64,000 nt of DNA from Actinoplanes sp. TFC3 (GCF_001553785.1 NZ_LOJP01000001.1:5483925-5547924), one strand, 5' to 3'. Numbered from the stretch's first letter, positions 45,331-54,574 are shown. Numbers and translations: made by a program. The notes: a model not told the origin generated them from the sequence alone.

Positions 45331-45621
45331 TTAGGTTAGTGGTGCAGCAGCGCTGCTAGCCGTGGGTGGTGTCTGGGCGAGGCGTACCAGGGCGACGGCG
45401 CTGACCATGGTGGCACCGGTGCTGGGCTGGCTGCTCAGCGTGCGGTAGACCTCGACCACGGCTTCGAAGGGTGTCCATCCGGCGTCGAGCAGGACCCGGA
45501 CTTTGACAGTGAAGTCATCGGTCTGGGCGCTGGCCCAGTGGTAGTCCTGCTCGGCAGCGGCGACCAGGTGTGCGGGTGGGCGGGGATGGCGGCGTAGCTC
45601 GTCGCGGGAAAAGTCGGTCAT
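45331..45621 (-). CDS. hypothetical protein
   Basis: The 96-residue protein (MTDFSRDELRRHPRPPAHLV...) is helical with no recognised motif. The ATG overlaps the stop of the TraB-like gene by four bases (ATGA), so it is the last gene of the operon that runs from the permease. Confidence 0.6.
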   Translation of the reverse strand: MTDFSRDELRRHPRPPAHLVAAAEQDYHWASAQTDDFTVKVRVLLDAGWTPFEAVVEVYRTLSSQPSTGATMVSAVALVRLAQTPPTASSAAAPLT

Positions 45622-46475
45622 GGCCGGTGTTCCCTGATGGGGCGGCGGCTGGCGGGTTTTGTCTCTGCGGCGGTGGCGGTAGCGGGGTTGCCGTCCGGTG
45701 CGGATTGGCGCCGGGGGCGGTTGTAGCGAGCGATGATGGGGTCGGCGGCGACGCGGTACCAGTCGGTGCTGGTGTGGGTGTAGCCGAGATCTGCCAGGCC
45801 GGTGTGCAGGTTGCGGCCGTGGCTCAGGCCCCAGAGCAGCACGGTGTCGCGGTCCTCGTTGCGTACCGCTTGTAGGGCTGCGGCGTCGCGTTCGTCGAGC
45901 ATGATCTTTTCGGTGGCGCTTTTTCGTTTGCGGGGTGCCTTGGCGTTCAGGCGTACGGCGATGGCGATTTCTTGTTTCACCTTCTTGGCGCCAGCTGTGG
46001 TGATACGGCGGCCTTTGATGAGGCGGGCGATGCCGGTGGCCAGGCGGAGTTTGCGTACCCCGATTCTGCGGATGACCTCGATGGTGGGCAGGTCGCAGTC
46101 CACCCAGTCAGGTTGCGCCGGGAGTCCTTCGGGCTGGATTTGCCAGCCGATCAGGGTCAGTCGCGCCTGGGTGGTTTTAGCTTCGGCGACCATGGCGGTG
46201 ATGAGTTTGCGTTCACCCCTGGTGAGAGTGGGTTTGGTGTGCTTCGGCTTGTAGGACTCGCTGTAGACCACAGCGCCGGCTGCGGTGCGGCTGTCGATAG
46301 CTTTGCGTAGCTGGGCGTAGTAGTCGCTTTCCCCGAAGTGCACGGTCAGCACGAGGTCGATGACACGGCCGGTGCCGGGGTGGTGGTAGTGATGGATCGG
46401 GGAGTACACGGTGTCACCGTCGACACGCACGATAGGAACATGGCTCACGGGTATAAACCCTCCAATGTGGTTCAC
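45618..46475 (-). CDS. TraB/GumN-like protein
   Basis: The 285-residue protein resembles the TraB/GumN (Tiki) fold in the layout VHFGESDYYAQLRKAI ... GAVVYSE near residues 45-75 and a C-terminal VLLWGLSHGRNLHTGLADLGYTHT. The latter matches the GxxH...GL..GY pattern of that group. The central basic region (RKRKSATEKIM) is an addition. TraB-like proteins may be metalloproteases, with unknown substrate here. It follows the PF04672 methyltransferase by 79 bases. Confidence 0.6.
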   Translation of the reverse strand: MNHIGGFIPVSHVPIVRVDGDTVYSPIHHYHHPGTGRVIDLVLTVHFGESDYYAQLRKAIDSRTAAGAVVYSESYKPKHTKPTLTRGERKLITAMVAEAKTTQARLTLIGWQIQPEGLPAQPDWVDCDLPTIEVIRRIGVRKLRLATGIARLIKGRRITTAGAKKVKQEIAIAVRLNAKAPRKRKSATEKIMLDERDAAALQAVRNEDRDTVLLWGLSHGRNLHTGLADLGYTHTSTDWYRVAADPIIARYNRPRRQSAPDGNPATATAAETKPASRRPIREHRP

Positions 46476-46554
46476 GAAACGGCAGGAGACGGGTCTCAGA
46501 AGGAGTTATGCGGGCGCGGGCACGTAGCGCTTTATAAGCCGGTTACCGATGGGG

Positions 46555-47436
46555 TCAGGGCTTGCAAGCGACAGCGCCGTAATTGTTGACCTGGCTATCT
46601 GGAGCAAGATCAGCGCGTGTTGCGGGTTCTTGGCCGGGCACCAGATCGATGTCACGCGCCGGACCGGGACTGGGTGCCGTATATGCGTCTGGGCCAGGTG
46701 GGGGGTGCCAGCGGTGCACGCAGGTGATACCGGGCGGGGTGAGGTGCATGCCGGTGAAGAAGCGGTGGAATTGCTGGCGGGTGCGGCAGACGAAGTCGAG
46801 GTTGCTGGCGGCGAGCTGGTCGCGGTCGGCAGGGGTGAGGGTGTCGGCGGTGGCGTGCGAGGCCACCAGGAAGCTGCCGGGTGCCAGGGCGTCCAGCAGC
46901 GTCGTCACCGCGTTCAGCGCTTGGGTGTCGTCGGTGACGAAGTGCAGTGTCGCGACGATGAGCAGCGCGACGGGCTGGCTGAGATCCAGGGTTTTGGCCA
47001 GGTCGGGGTCGTCGAGGATGGTGTGCGGCTGGCGCAGGTCGGCGTCGAGGTAGGCGGTGCGGCCCTGCGGTGTGCCGGTGAGCAGGGCGCGGGCGTGGAC
47101 CAGGACGAGGGGGTCATTGTCGACGTAGACGACGCGGGCATCAGGGTGCACGTGCTGAGCGACGTCGTGGGTGTTGGGGGTCATGGGCAGGCCGGTGCCG
47201 ACGTCAATGTACTGCCGGATGTCGTGGTCCTGGGCGAGGTAGTGCACGGCGCGGTGCAGGAACGAGCGGTTGTGACGGGCGGCGGAGCGTACCCAGGGGA
47301 AGACCGCTTCTATACAGTCGCCGGAGTCACGGTCGGCGGCGAAGTTGTCTTTACCGCCGAGCCAGTAGTTGTACCGGCGGGCGGGATGCGCGACGGTGGT
47401 GTCGATCAGCGGCGGTCGAGTCGGGTCGGTACTCAT
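46555..47436 (-). CDS. PF04672-family SAM-dependent methyltransferase
   Basis: The 293-residue protein shows the hallmarks of the actinobacterial PF04672 (DUF574) family: HPARRYNYWLGGKDNFAADR near the N-terminus, the SAM loop YIDVGTGLPM, and VYVDNDPLVL. Members are very numerous in Streptomyces and relatives, but their substrates are mostly unknown. The ATG at 47436 overlaps the upstream stop (ATGA). Confidence 0.9.
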   Translation of the reverse strand: MSTDPTRPPLIDTTVAHPARRYNYWLGGKDNFAADRDSGDCIEAVFPWVRSAARHNRSFLHRAVHYLAQDHDIRQYIDVGTGLPMTPNTHDVAQHVHPDARVVYVDNDPLVLVHARALLTGTPQGRTAYLDADLRQPHTILDDPDLAKTLDLSQPVALLIVATLHFVTDDTQALNAVTTLLDALAPGSFLVASHATADTLTPADRDQLAASNLDFVCRTRQQFHRFFTGMHLTPPGITCVHRWHPPPGPDAYTAPSPGPARDIDLVPGQEPATRADLAPDSQVNNYGAVACKP

Positions 47437-47771
47437 CGGCAGGGCCCCGGTCGTGGACGGACGACATGGTTGTTTGCTGGGCGGTAGGTCAGCCACGCGT
47501 CGGCTCGGTCAGGCGGGCCGAGACCGGCATCGACGAACAGGGTTAGTGCTGCCCGGATGATGTCCTCGCGGTCGGGGGCGGTGGCCGGGTTGAAGGTGTC
47601 CGTCCTGTCGGCCAGCGTCCACAGGCAGTCATTGTTGAAGCAGTCCGGGTCCGTGCCGTAGGCGGCCCTGACCGCGGAGCTCAGATCTCCGATCGTGGTG
47701 TCGGCCGCACTGGCGGTGGTATTTGGCGGGGTGTGTGTGCTCTTGATGGTGAGCATGTCGAGGTGGGTCAT
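47433..47771 (-). CDS. hypothetical protein
   Basis: The 112-residue protein has a Thr-rich start and a helical body (IGDLSSAVRAAYGTDPDCF). No family recognised. It is translationally coupled on both sides: the ATG at 47771 overlaps the upstream stop, and its stop overlaps the methyltransferase start. Confidence 0.6.
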   Translation of the reverse strand: MTHLDMLTIKSTHTPPNTTASAADTTIGDLSSAVRAAYGTDPDCFNNDCLWTLADRTDTFNPATAPDREDIIRAALTLFVDAGLGPPDRADAWLTYRPANNHVVRPRPGPCR

Positions 47772-48457
47772 GGTGTGTCCGTCTGGATGTGGGCGGGTTG
47801 TGCGTGCACTCGGGCGGCCAGCCACCCTGTCGCGGCGGCGGTGGGATGCGGGTGTAGGAGTCCGCCCGGTATCGGCGGGGATATCTGGTGTTGTGCTCCT
47901 CGTAGACGGCCGGAGCTCATGCCGGTGTGCATAGCGGCGAGTCCGCCGCGGATGGCAGCGGCCTGGCTGGTGGGCGGATAATTGTGCCGGGCGAGGGTGT
48001 TCAGCAGGTGGTGGCCGTGGGCGGCGTCGAGGTGGTGGTAGACGGCGACGGCGTGCAACGCGGCGGCGCTCAGCTCGCGGGTGGGGTCGGGCTGGTGCAG
48101 GTGGGTGAAGGCGGTGCGGGTGCTGTCGCAGGCGGTGACCGCGTGGGGGTGCCCGGCGAGCACGGCGAGGTCCGCGCCGATCAGCAGGGCGGTGATCAAG
48201 CGCGGCCAGTCCTGTGGTTGTAGTTCTCCGGCGGCTCGCGCGGCCTTGATGCTGGCGTGCAATGCCGCGTCGAGGTGGCCGGCTTGCAGCAACGCCTCCA
48301 CCCGCAGCGCGTGCAGGTCGGCCACCGTCGGTGGGTCGGCGGCGGGGGCCGGCTCGGTGAGCAGTCTGTGCAGGCGATGCGCCGCCCGGTCCGGGTTCCG
48401 CAGAGCGGTGAGGCGCAGCACGGTGGTCAACGGGGGTGCACTGGTCGGAGCAGTCAT
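47768..48457 (-). CDS. helical, TPR-like hypothetical protein
   Basis: The 229-residue protein consists of repeated pairs of Ala/Leu-rich helices (VEALLQAGHLDAALHASIKA; LIGADLAVLAGHPHAVTAC), a TPR-like pattern without DNA-binding motif. Three start codons lie in a row; the ATG at 48457 has the best distance from GAGG. It may be a protein-interaction partner in the operon. Confidence 0.6.
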   Translation of the reverse strand: MTAPTSAPPLTTVLRLTALRNPDRAAHRLHRLLTEPAPAADPPTVADLHALRVEALLQAGHLDAALHASIKAARAAGELQPQDWPRLITALLIGADLAVLAGHPHAVTACDSTRTAFTHLHQPDPTRELSAAALHAVAVYHHLDAAHGHHLLNTLARHNYPPTSQAAAIRGGLAAMHTGMSSGRLRGAQHQISPPIPGGLLHPHPTAAATGWLAARVHAQPAHIQTDTP

Positions 48458-48491
48458 CATCACCTCAACAAGGTCTCGGCCGGGGCGGGGG

Positions 48492-49202
48492 TTAGAAGAT
48501 GGCGGTGGCGAGGTCCCCGACCGCCTCGCGGACGGCGGTCACCAGCTGCGGGACGGCGGTTAGCGGGGAGCCGGTAGGGGCGTGTTCGCCGAGGTCATGG
48601 ACGATCTGACGCAGGACCTGGGCGGCCTCGGTGCTGCTGTAGGGGGTGACCAGCACGGCTTGTAGATTCAGCGCGGCGACCAGGGCGCACAGGCTGTCGA
48701 TGGCCGGGTCGCCGGTGCGGTAGTGGTAGACGAGCCGGTGATTGAGCTGCCCCTTGTTCCAGCTCAACGCGGACGGGTCGGCGAGGCGGTAGCGGCTCGG
48801 CCGCAGGGTGCGGCGGTGCTCGACCACCAGGCCGGCCGCGACGAGGGCGGCCTGGGTGCGCTGATACAGCCGCACATACGGATGGTGCTCACCCGCCGCC
48901 AAGTCCGCGGAAGCCGCCCGCAGGAGTTCGGCGAGTCGCGGCTGATCGATGGTGATGGCGTGCAGCACCCCAGCGGTGACCGGATCCAGGTCCGCAGGCG
49001 TCTGCCGGTTGCCTGCGCGCGTCGGATACAGGTAGCCCTCGTCGAGGGTGATGCGCTCGGTCAGGAGCAGGTCGGTCAGGGTGGCAGCCATCAACCCGAT
49101 TGACAGCGACCCGACCGGCAGCAGCAGTTGCAGATCCGTGCGGTCGTCGTGGGCCAGCAGCCACAACCGTTCCCGCAGGGTGCCGATCTCCGCGCGGCTC
49201 AT
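48492..49202 (-). CDS. GPP34 (GOLPH3-like) family protein
   Basis: The 236-residue protein matches the bacterial GPP34 family: LRERLWLLAHDD...LQLLLPVGSLSIGLMAATLTDLL at the start and the helical body that in eukaryotic GOLPH3 binds phosphatidylinositol-4-phosphate. In actinomycetes these proteins are common and uncharacterised; a membrane or lipid association is possible. Coupled to the amidase gene (ATGA). Confidence 0.85.
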   Translation of the reverse strand: MSRAEIGTLRERLWLLAHDDRTDLQLLLPVGSLSIGLMAATLTDLLLTERITLDEGYLYPTRAGNRQTPADLDPVTAGVLHAITIDQPRLAELLRAASADLAAGEHHPYVRLYQRTQAALVAAGLVVEHRRTLRPSRYRLADPSALSWNKGQLNHRLVYHYRTGDPAIDSLCALVAALNLQAVLVTPYSSTEAAQVLRQIVHDLGEHAPTGSPLTAVPQLVTAVREAVGDLATAIF

Positions 49203-50203
49203 GACCGTGCCCGCCCGATCTGCCGGAGCCGCTCGTGAGTCCCGGAATACGGCGCCGCGGCCTTCAGGAGGTGTTTGTCGATGGCGGCGGCGATGGTGTA
49301 ATCGGCGTCCACGACGTTGCCGACATGCGCCCGCCCGGCCTGCGACACCAGCTGATAGGCGTCAAGCAGATCGAGCCCGGCAAGGGCGGACACGTGGTGG
49401 ACGAGGTCGTGGTGCGCGGCACGGTAGGTGTCTTCCAGGGGCCGGGCGACACCGATCGACATGAGCGAGGCGTCGGTCTCCAGCTGCGGGGTGCTGGGCC
49501 CCGGCTCGCTAGTGACGTCCACGACCAGGGTGACGTCCATCGGCACCTCGACCGCGACGCCGCACAACTCCCCGTCGCCTTGCCGGGCATGCCCGTCCCC
49601 GACGGCGAGGAGCGCTCCGTCCACGCCGACCGGCAGATAGAGGGTGGCGCCGGCGGTCAGGAGGGGAAGGTCGAGGTTGCCGCCGTGCACGCCGGGCACG
49701 ATCGACGCCCGGACTTCGCCGTGGGCGGGGGCGACCCCGATAGTGCCGAGCATCGGCTGCAGCGGCAGGTCGGCGGTGAACGGTGACCGGCGGGCCGTAT
49801 ACCGCACCGTCTGCCGCTCGTGGTCGATCAGGTACTCCCACACCCGCTCCTCCAAGGGCGGATGCAGCATCGCCGTCGCCGCGGTGCCGGTCAATGCGCC
49901 GAAGTGCGGGAACGTGGAGGAATACCCGACCTCGCCCGCGGGGGTGAGATCAACGAGGTGGACGGCGAGGGTGGTACCGGGCCGGGCGCCCAGCACGTAC
50001 AGCGGGCCGGTGACCGGGTTGAGGAACGGGAACTGGCACACCTCGCTCGGCCGGTCGTGCACGGAGGTGACTTCGCCGCCGAAACAGTCCCGCGTACGCA
50101 GCCGGACTACTTCGCCTGGCATCACCCGGGCGATCGGGTGCTTCTCACCGAAGGTGTAGCTGATGTGATCGTCGGTGGCGTCGATGAATGTCGGGTCAAC
50201 CAC
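49199..50203 (-). CDS. acetamidase/formamidase (FmdA/AmdA family)
   Basis: The 334-residue protein matches FmdA/AmdA amidases: ARVMPGEVVRLRTRDCFGGEV, NPVTGPLYVLGARPGTTLAVHL, GVHGGNLDLPLLTAGATLYLPV, and GDGHARQGDGELCGVAVE. They hydrolyse small amides such as formamide or acetamide to ammonia. Position after an amino-acid permease suggests uptake and cleavage of an amide. I chose the GTG at 50203, overlapping the permease stop; the longer reading begins inside permease sequence. Confidence 0.88.
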   Translation of the reverse strand: MVDPTFIDATDDHISYTFGEKHPIARVMPGEVVRLRTRDCFGGEVTSVHDRPSEVCQFPFLNPVTGPLYVLGARPGTTLAVHLVDLTPAGEVGYSSTFPHFGALTGTAATAMLHPPLEERVWEYLIDHERQTVRYTARRSPFTADLPLQPMLGTIGVAPAHGEVRASIVPGVHGGNLDLPLLTAGATLYLPVGVDGALLAVGDGHARQGDGELCGVAVEVPMDVTLVVDVTSEPGPSTPQLETDASLMSIGVARPLEDTYRAAHHDLVHHVSALAGLDLLDAYQLVSQAGRAHVGNVVDADYTIAAAIDKHLLKAAAPYSGTHERLRQIGRARS

Positions 50204-51626
50204 GGTGACCTGCCAGGTAGTCCTCGTCGGCGCCGATGCCGGACAGGCGGGGGGTGCGCCCGGTGGCGACAAGCCAGATCAGCACGAGTACGCCGATGCC
50301 GAGCCAGATAAAACCGACCGTCTGGGCCAGGGCGTTGGCGTTCACGATGACCGCGACCAAGATGACCACGCCGGCAATCGGGAGGACCCAGCTGCGCCAC
50401 CACCCGGCGACCTTCGGCTGATCGGTGCGCAGGTTGCGGGCCAGGACCGACAGGTGCACCACGATGAACGACAACAGCGCCCCGAAGTTCACCAAACTCG
50501 ACAGCACCGTGATCCCGTCGTCCCGCGAAGCCATATACAAGCCGAGCACGAGGGACAGGGCGGCGGTGAGCAGGATGCCGTTGACCGGTACCGACCGGCT
50601 GACCGACACCCTGGCCAGAAACGACGGAAGCTGCCGGTCGCGGGCCATCGCGTACAGCAGCCGAGAGGTGGCGACCTGGGCGACCATGTTGTTCGACAGG
50701 CCCCACGCCAGCGCGGTTGCCAGGGCGGTCACGGTGGCCAGCCACGGCCCGGCAGCGACGCGGGCGGCGTCGTAGAACGCCGTTCCGGCCGGGTCGCCGT
50801 CGGCGATCAGGGTGGCCGGGTTGGGCACCAGCAGCGCCGCCAGCATCGCCTGGGCGATGAAGAGCACGCCGATGATTCCGAGGGCGGCGACCATGCCCCG
50901 GCTGACCTTGCGCGGTCCGCCCTGGACGTCCTCGGCGAGGGTGGACATGGCGTCGAAGCCCAGGAAGCTGAGCATGCACACCGACATCCCCGTCAGCAGC
51001 GTGCCGACCTGGAACTGGGTGCTGGAGAACAGCGGCTCCCACGAGAACCCTCGGCCGGCGCCGGAGGCCAGCGCCGACACGGCCGTCACCACGAACAAGG
51101 CGAGGACCGCGAGCGCGGCGACCAGGGCGATGGTGTTCACCCGGCGGGTGGACTTGATCCCCGCCAGGTTGATCCCGACGTTGACCGCCACAAACGCGAC
51201 GAGCCAGATCCAGGCCGGGATCGAGGGCAGCACCGCGGTCATCGACACCGCCGCAACCAGCGACAGCAGACACGGGATCAGGGTGTAGTCGAGCAGGATC
51301 GTCCACCCGGACAGGAACCCGAACCACGGAGCGATCGCCCGCCCGGCGTAGGAATACACCGACCCGGCCATCGGATACGCCCGCACCATCACCCCGTACG
51401 ACGAGGCGGTCACCATCATCGCGGCCATCCCGAGCAGGTACGTGAGCGCGACCATCCCCGACGATGCCTGGAACACGCTGCCGAAGATCCCGAACGGGGC
51501 GATGGGGACCATGAAGATCAGCCCGTAGGTGACCAGATCGCGGAAGCTCAGCGACCGTTGCAACTCCTGGCGATAACCGAACCGTTCCACACCAGCGGAG
51601 GGGTCGAGGGTGTGCGTAGTCACCAA
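50196..51626 (-). CDS. APC-family amino-acid permease
   Basis: The 476-residue protein is an integral membrane transporter with about 12 helices. The N-terminal part LSFRDLVTYGLIFMVPIAPFGIFGSVFQASSGMV and the helix break in YPMAGSVYSYAGRAI are characteristic of APC transporters. It probably imports an amino acid or amine by proton symport. It is the first gene of the minus-strand operon. The substrate may be linked to the following amidase. Confidence 0.9.
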   Translation of the reverse strand: MVTTHTLDPSAGVERFGYRQELQRSLSFRDLVTYGLIFMVPIAPFGIFGSVFQASSGMVALTYLLGMAAMMVTASSYGVMVRAYPMAGSVYSYAGRAIAPWFGFLSGWTILLDYTLIPCLLSLVAAVSMTAVLPSIPAWIWLVAFVAVNVGINLAGIKSTRRVNTIALVAALAVLALFVVTAVSALASGAGRGFSWEPLFSSTQFQVGTLLTGMSVCMLSFLGFDAMSTLAEDVQGGPRKVSRGMVAALGIIGVLFIAQAMLAALLVPNPATLIADGDPAGTAFYDAARVAAGPWLATVTALATALAWGLSNNMVAQVATSRLLYAMARDRQLPSFLARVSVSRSVPVNGILLTAALSLVLGLYMASRDDGITVLSSLVNFGALLSFIVVHLSVLARNLRTDQPKVAGWWRSWVLPIAGVVILVAVIVNANALAQTVGFIWLGIGVLVLIWLVATGRTPRLSGIGADEDYLAGHRG

Positions 51627-51862
51627 ACTGGCCTTTCCTATATGTGGGATGCTTACGGAGCCGCCGCGCTGTACCGACTCATCGAAGGTGACCGAGTAGC
51701 GTGGGGCCCGGCAGAACCGACGAGGGTCGTTGCGCCGGCATGCTCAGCCCCAGCTCCGCCGCAGTCGTCGCCGGGCTCGGGAGGATCTCATCCGAGCTAA
51801 CCGCTGATGCTGGGACGATTCATCTACCTACGGGGACGCTGAGGGGACTTCTGTCCAAAGGG

Positions 51863-51900
51863 GAAACGTCCCGCCAGGTCCTTGAAACGTCCCGGGACGT
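51863..51900. promoter_or_regulatory. two operator-like repeats before the XRE-PLD gene
   Basis: GAAACGTCCCG occurs twice in direct orientation (51863-51873 and 51884-51894), start to start 21 bases apart, which is two helical turns. The second overlaps a perfect 14-bp palindrome, ACGTCCCGGGACGT (51887-51900). The site lies 18 bases before the XRE-PLD start codon and is likely autoregulatory. The divergent permease promoter must lie between here and 51627. Confidence 0.6.
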
Positions 51901-51918
51901 GCAGGCACAGTTGTGGTC

Positions 51919-52668
51919 ATGAACGAACGCCTGCGAACGTCCATGATGCGGCAGGGCGTAACGACTGAAGATCTTGCTGTCGAGTGCGGCATTGATGTAA
52001 AGAGCGTGGAACGGTGGATATCTCTAAATCGAGTGCCTCATCGGCAACATCGATGGGCCGCCGCCAAACTCCTGGGTGCCGACGAGGTCTACCTGTGGCC
52101 AGGAACATTGCGACAGGGCACACGTCGGCAGGACGCAAGCAAATCTGAGCTAGTAGAACTCTATCCGGATCGCGCCAGCGTACCGCGAGAGACGTGGCTC
52201 CGATTGCTGAATGAAGCGCAAAATAGAATTGATGTCCTGGTGCATTCAGGAACATTTTTTGCGCAGGTTCAGCCGCGCATCGCGCGCATGCTTAATAAAC
52301 GCGCAGACGAAGGCGTTCAAATCCGGCTTTGCTTCGGCGACCCTAGGGGCGCAGCCGTCTCCGTCAGGGACTTGGAAGAAGGATTAGGAGGCACCCTTCA
52401 GGCAAAAATAAGGGCTAGCCTGACATATTACACCGGTCTGACCGAAGTCGAAAACGTTGAGATCCGACTTCATGACACCACGCTGTACAACAGCTTATTT
52501 CGTTATGATGACCACGTGATAGTGAACGGACACGTGTACGGCGAGCCGGCGAGCCTGAACCCAACCCTTCATCTAAGAAGAATCGACGGGGGCGTCTTGT
52601 TCGATCATTACATTTCATCGTTCGAGAGAGTTTGGTTGCTCGGAAGGCCATGGTTGGGGAATGAGTGA
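51919..52668 (+). CDS. XRE-like regulator with phospholipase D-like domain
   Basis: The 249-residue protein has an N-terminal HTH (MRQGVTTEDLAVECGIDVKSVERWI) followed by a C-terminal region like the PLD-type domain of many Streptomyces XRE regulators (AQNRIDVLVHSGTFFAQ, VQIRLCFGDPRGAAV, YNSLFRYDDHVIVNGHVYG). HKD motifs are not intact, so it probably binds a ligand. The composition is more AT-rich than the neighbours, suggesting transfer. It is coupled in direction with the NUDIX gene two bases after its stop. Confidence 0.8.
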   Translation: MNERLRTSMMRQGVTTEDLAVECGIDVKSVERWISLNRVPHRQHRWAAAKLLGADEVYLWPGTLRQGTRRQDASKSELVELYPDRASVPRETWLRLLNEAQNRIDVLVHSGTFFAQVQPRIARMLNKRADEGVQIRLCFGDPRGAAVSVRDLEEGLGGTLQAKIRASLTYYTGLTEVENVEIRLHDTTLYNSLFRYDDHVIVNGHVYGEPASLNPTLHLRRIDGGVLFDHYISSFERVWLLGRPWLGNE

Positions 52669-52670
52669 TT

Positions 52671-53138
52671 ATGGGGCGCACTGAGTATTGGAACGATCCG
52701 GCCGCACCTAAGCCAAACACGCTCGTTCCCGCATGCGGTACGCTGGCCGTCGACCACCTGGGCCGCCTGCTGATGCAGCGTCGACGGGACACTGGGCAAT
52801 GGGCGTTGCCTATGGGCAAAATGGAGTTCGGCGAGACGCCCTCTCAATGCGCGATCCGAGAGACCCTGGAGGAGACCGGAATCAGCGTAAGAATCATTGG
52901 ACTTGTCGGAATATATTCAGACCCGCTCCACATCGTCGCCTACTCTGATGGAGAGGTAAGGCAGGAGTATGAGGTCACGCTTCTCGCCGAGCCGGTAAGT
53001 GGCAGCCCAACAGAAAACGAAGAGGCCAGCGAGGTCGGATGGTTCACCCTAGGCGAGATTGAACGCCTTGATGTACATGACTCAATGCGGCGTCAGATTT
53101 CGGATTACATAAGCGGAGCTATGCCGCACATCGATTAG
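52671..53138 (+). CDS. NUDIX hydrolase paired with the XRE-PLD regulator
   Basis: The 155-residue protein has the full NUDIX box from MGKMEFGETPSQCAIRETLE to EETGI. The ATG at 52671 lies two bases after the regulator stop. The pair XRE-PLD plus NUDIX is common in actinomycetes, and the hydrolase may act on the ligand sensed by the regulator (inference). Confidence 0.85.
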   Translation: MGRTEYWNDPAAPKPNTLVPACGTLAVDHLGRLLMQRRRDTGQWALPMGKMEFGETPSQCAIRETLEETGISVRIIGLVGIYSDPLHIVAYSDGEVRQEYEVTLLAEPVSGSPTENEEASEVGWFTLGEIERLDVHDSMRRQISDYISGAMPHID

Positions 53139-53292
53139 CTGAGAACTAAAATGTGCGAAGTGACCGATGCGGAGGCTAAGTTGATCCTCTGCACCGGTTA
53201 CTCACTTAGATTCCGCCCGGATCTTGTTCCGATGCAGATGATGTGTTTGCGGCGGACCGATGGCGTCATCAATAGATCACTTGCGGAGCTCG

Positions 53293-53493
53293 CTAGCCGA
53301 GATCGAACTCCCCGGCCTTGACGCCTTCTAAAAATGCACTCCACTGGTCCGGCGAAAAGGTCAGGACTAACCCCGCCGGATTTTTGCTGTCGCGCATACC
53401 GACCACGTCCGGCAAATTATCCGCGACCTCGACGCACTGACCGTTGCTTTGACTGCGCGAGCTCTTGCGCCACCTGGCGCGAGTGAGGTCCAC
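53293..53493 (-). CDS. DUF397 protein
   Basis: The 66-residue protein matches DUF397: WRKSSRSQSNGQCVEVADN, then VGMRDSKNPAG and a C-terminal WSAFLEGVKAGEFD. In actinomycetes DUF397 proteins are paired with Scr1/DUF5753-type XRE regulators as antagonists. That partner is encoded just upstream. The GTG start follows AAGGAGGG. Confidence 0.9.
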   Translation of the reverse strand: MDLTRARWRKSSRSQSNGQCVEVADNLPDVVGMRDSKNPAGLVLTFSPDQWSAFLEGVKAGEFDLG

Positions 53494-53508
53494 CGAGCCC
53501 TCCTTCTG

Positions 53509-54366
53509 CTATGCAAGATCCCTCGCGACCGCGGCGATAAGCTCGACCGACTTGGTTGCGCTCAACGCGGCGGCATGCATGTGGGTGAACACCATGTTAG
53601 CGCGTCGAAGATCATCTTCCTTCTCCATGTACACGTCGCCAGCAAAGCTCTCGACATAAGCGACTGGCGAGTGGACATCTAGGGGGAAATCTAGGATGGC
53701 GATGCTGCCCAGCGTGCCTGGGTGGCCACCTTCGGTGAAGGGCAAGACTTGGATCGTTATGTTCGGCAAGGCGCTCGCCTCCTGCAGGTGGTCAAGTTGC
53801 TGCCTCATCACCACCCGTCCTCCGATCTGACGACGCAGGGCTCCCTCGTCAATGATCGTCCATAGGTTGAGCCGTGGCTCGTCCGTGAGGCAGGCTTGCC
53901 GTGCGATGCGTACCTGTACTCGCTTCTCGATTTGGTCCGGGTCCGGCACAAGGCCTTGCGCGGTCAACAGGGCCCGAGCGTAGTCCGCAGTCTGGAGCAA
54001 CCCCGGCACTGCCGCGAGTTCGAAGTTCTTCACCTCGGTGGCAGCGGACTCTAGGCCGATGTACATCACGTACGGACCGGGGAGCTGCCCAAACTTGGCC
54101 CACCAGCCGCGTTCCCTTCCCTGCTTCTGTAGGTCCAGGAGGGTTTCGCGGACACGCTCGTCCGCGACACCATAGCGCTCGAGGATCACTAAAAGGTCCG
54201 GCCTCCCAACCCCCAAATCTCCCGACTCGATCTTGTAAATTTTTGACTCTGAGCAGTCCAGGACACGTGAGATCTCAGCATGAGTGAGGCCAGCGGTCTC
54301 GCGTAGGGTGCGCAGCTCCTGCGCGAGTTGCCAGCGCGCGATCGTGGGACCAGATGTCCGTGGCAA
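53509..54366 (-). CDS. XRE-family regulator with DUF5753 (Scr1-like) domain
   Basis: The 285-residue protein has an N-terminal HTH (LRTLRETAGLTHAEISRVLDCSESKIYKIE) and the DUF5753 domain (AAVPGLLQTADYARALL, RVQVRIARQACL, VLPFTEGGHPGTLGS). Together with the downstream DUF397 gene it forms the known actinobacterial regulator pair that controls development or secondary metabolism. A GCCTCC/GGAGGC inverted repeat lies about 40 bases upstream of its start and could be its operator. Confidence 0.9.
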   Translation of the reverse strand: MPRTSGPTIARWQLAQELRTLRETAGLTHAEISRVLDCSESKIYKIESGDLGVGRPDLLVILERYGVADERVRETLLDLQKQGRERGWWAKFGQLPGPYVMYIGLESAATEVKNFELAAVPGLLQTADYARALLTAQGLVPDPDQIEKRVQVRIARQACLTDEPRLNLWTIIDEGALRRQIGGRVVMRQQLDHLQEASALPNITIQVLPFTEGGHPGTLGSIAILDFPLDVHSPVAYVESFAGDVYMEKEDDLRRANMVFTHMHAAALSATKSVELIAAVARDLA

Positions 54367-54574
54367 CCTCCACCTCCACCTGCGGGGACATGGATAGTGT
54401 TCCGGCCTCCCCTACCGGAGGCAAGGAGCCGCCGTAGTCAGAGGGTAACGAAGCCAGACCATGACAACTGAATGTTTCTACGACGCTCGCCCATGGCCCC
54501 GGCACCTCCGGAAGGCGTGACTGTGCCGGCCATCGGAACATCAGCGAAGGAAGGTCCTCCCCGGCAGCTCCGAA

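Noticed and set aside
50175..51800. A 541-codon plus-strand frame opposite the permease
   Set aside because: Highly charged, repetitive composition and no motif; the APC permease on the other strand explains the openness.
54405..54422. GCCTCC/GGAGGC inverted repeat as a terminator
   Set aside because: Only six base pairs and it lies upstream of the XRE gene; at best an operator.
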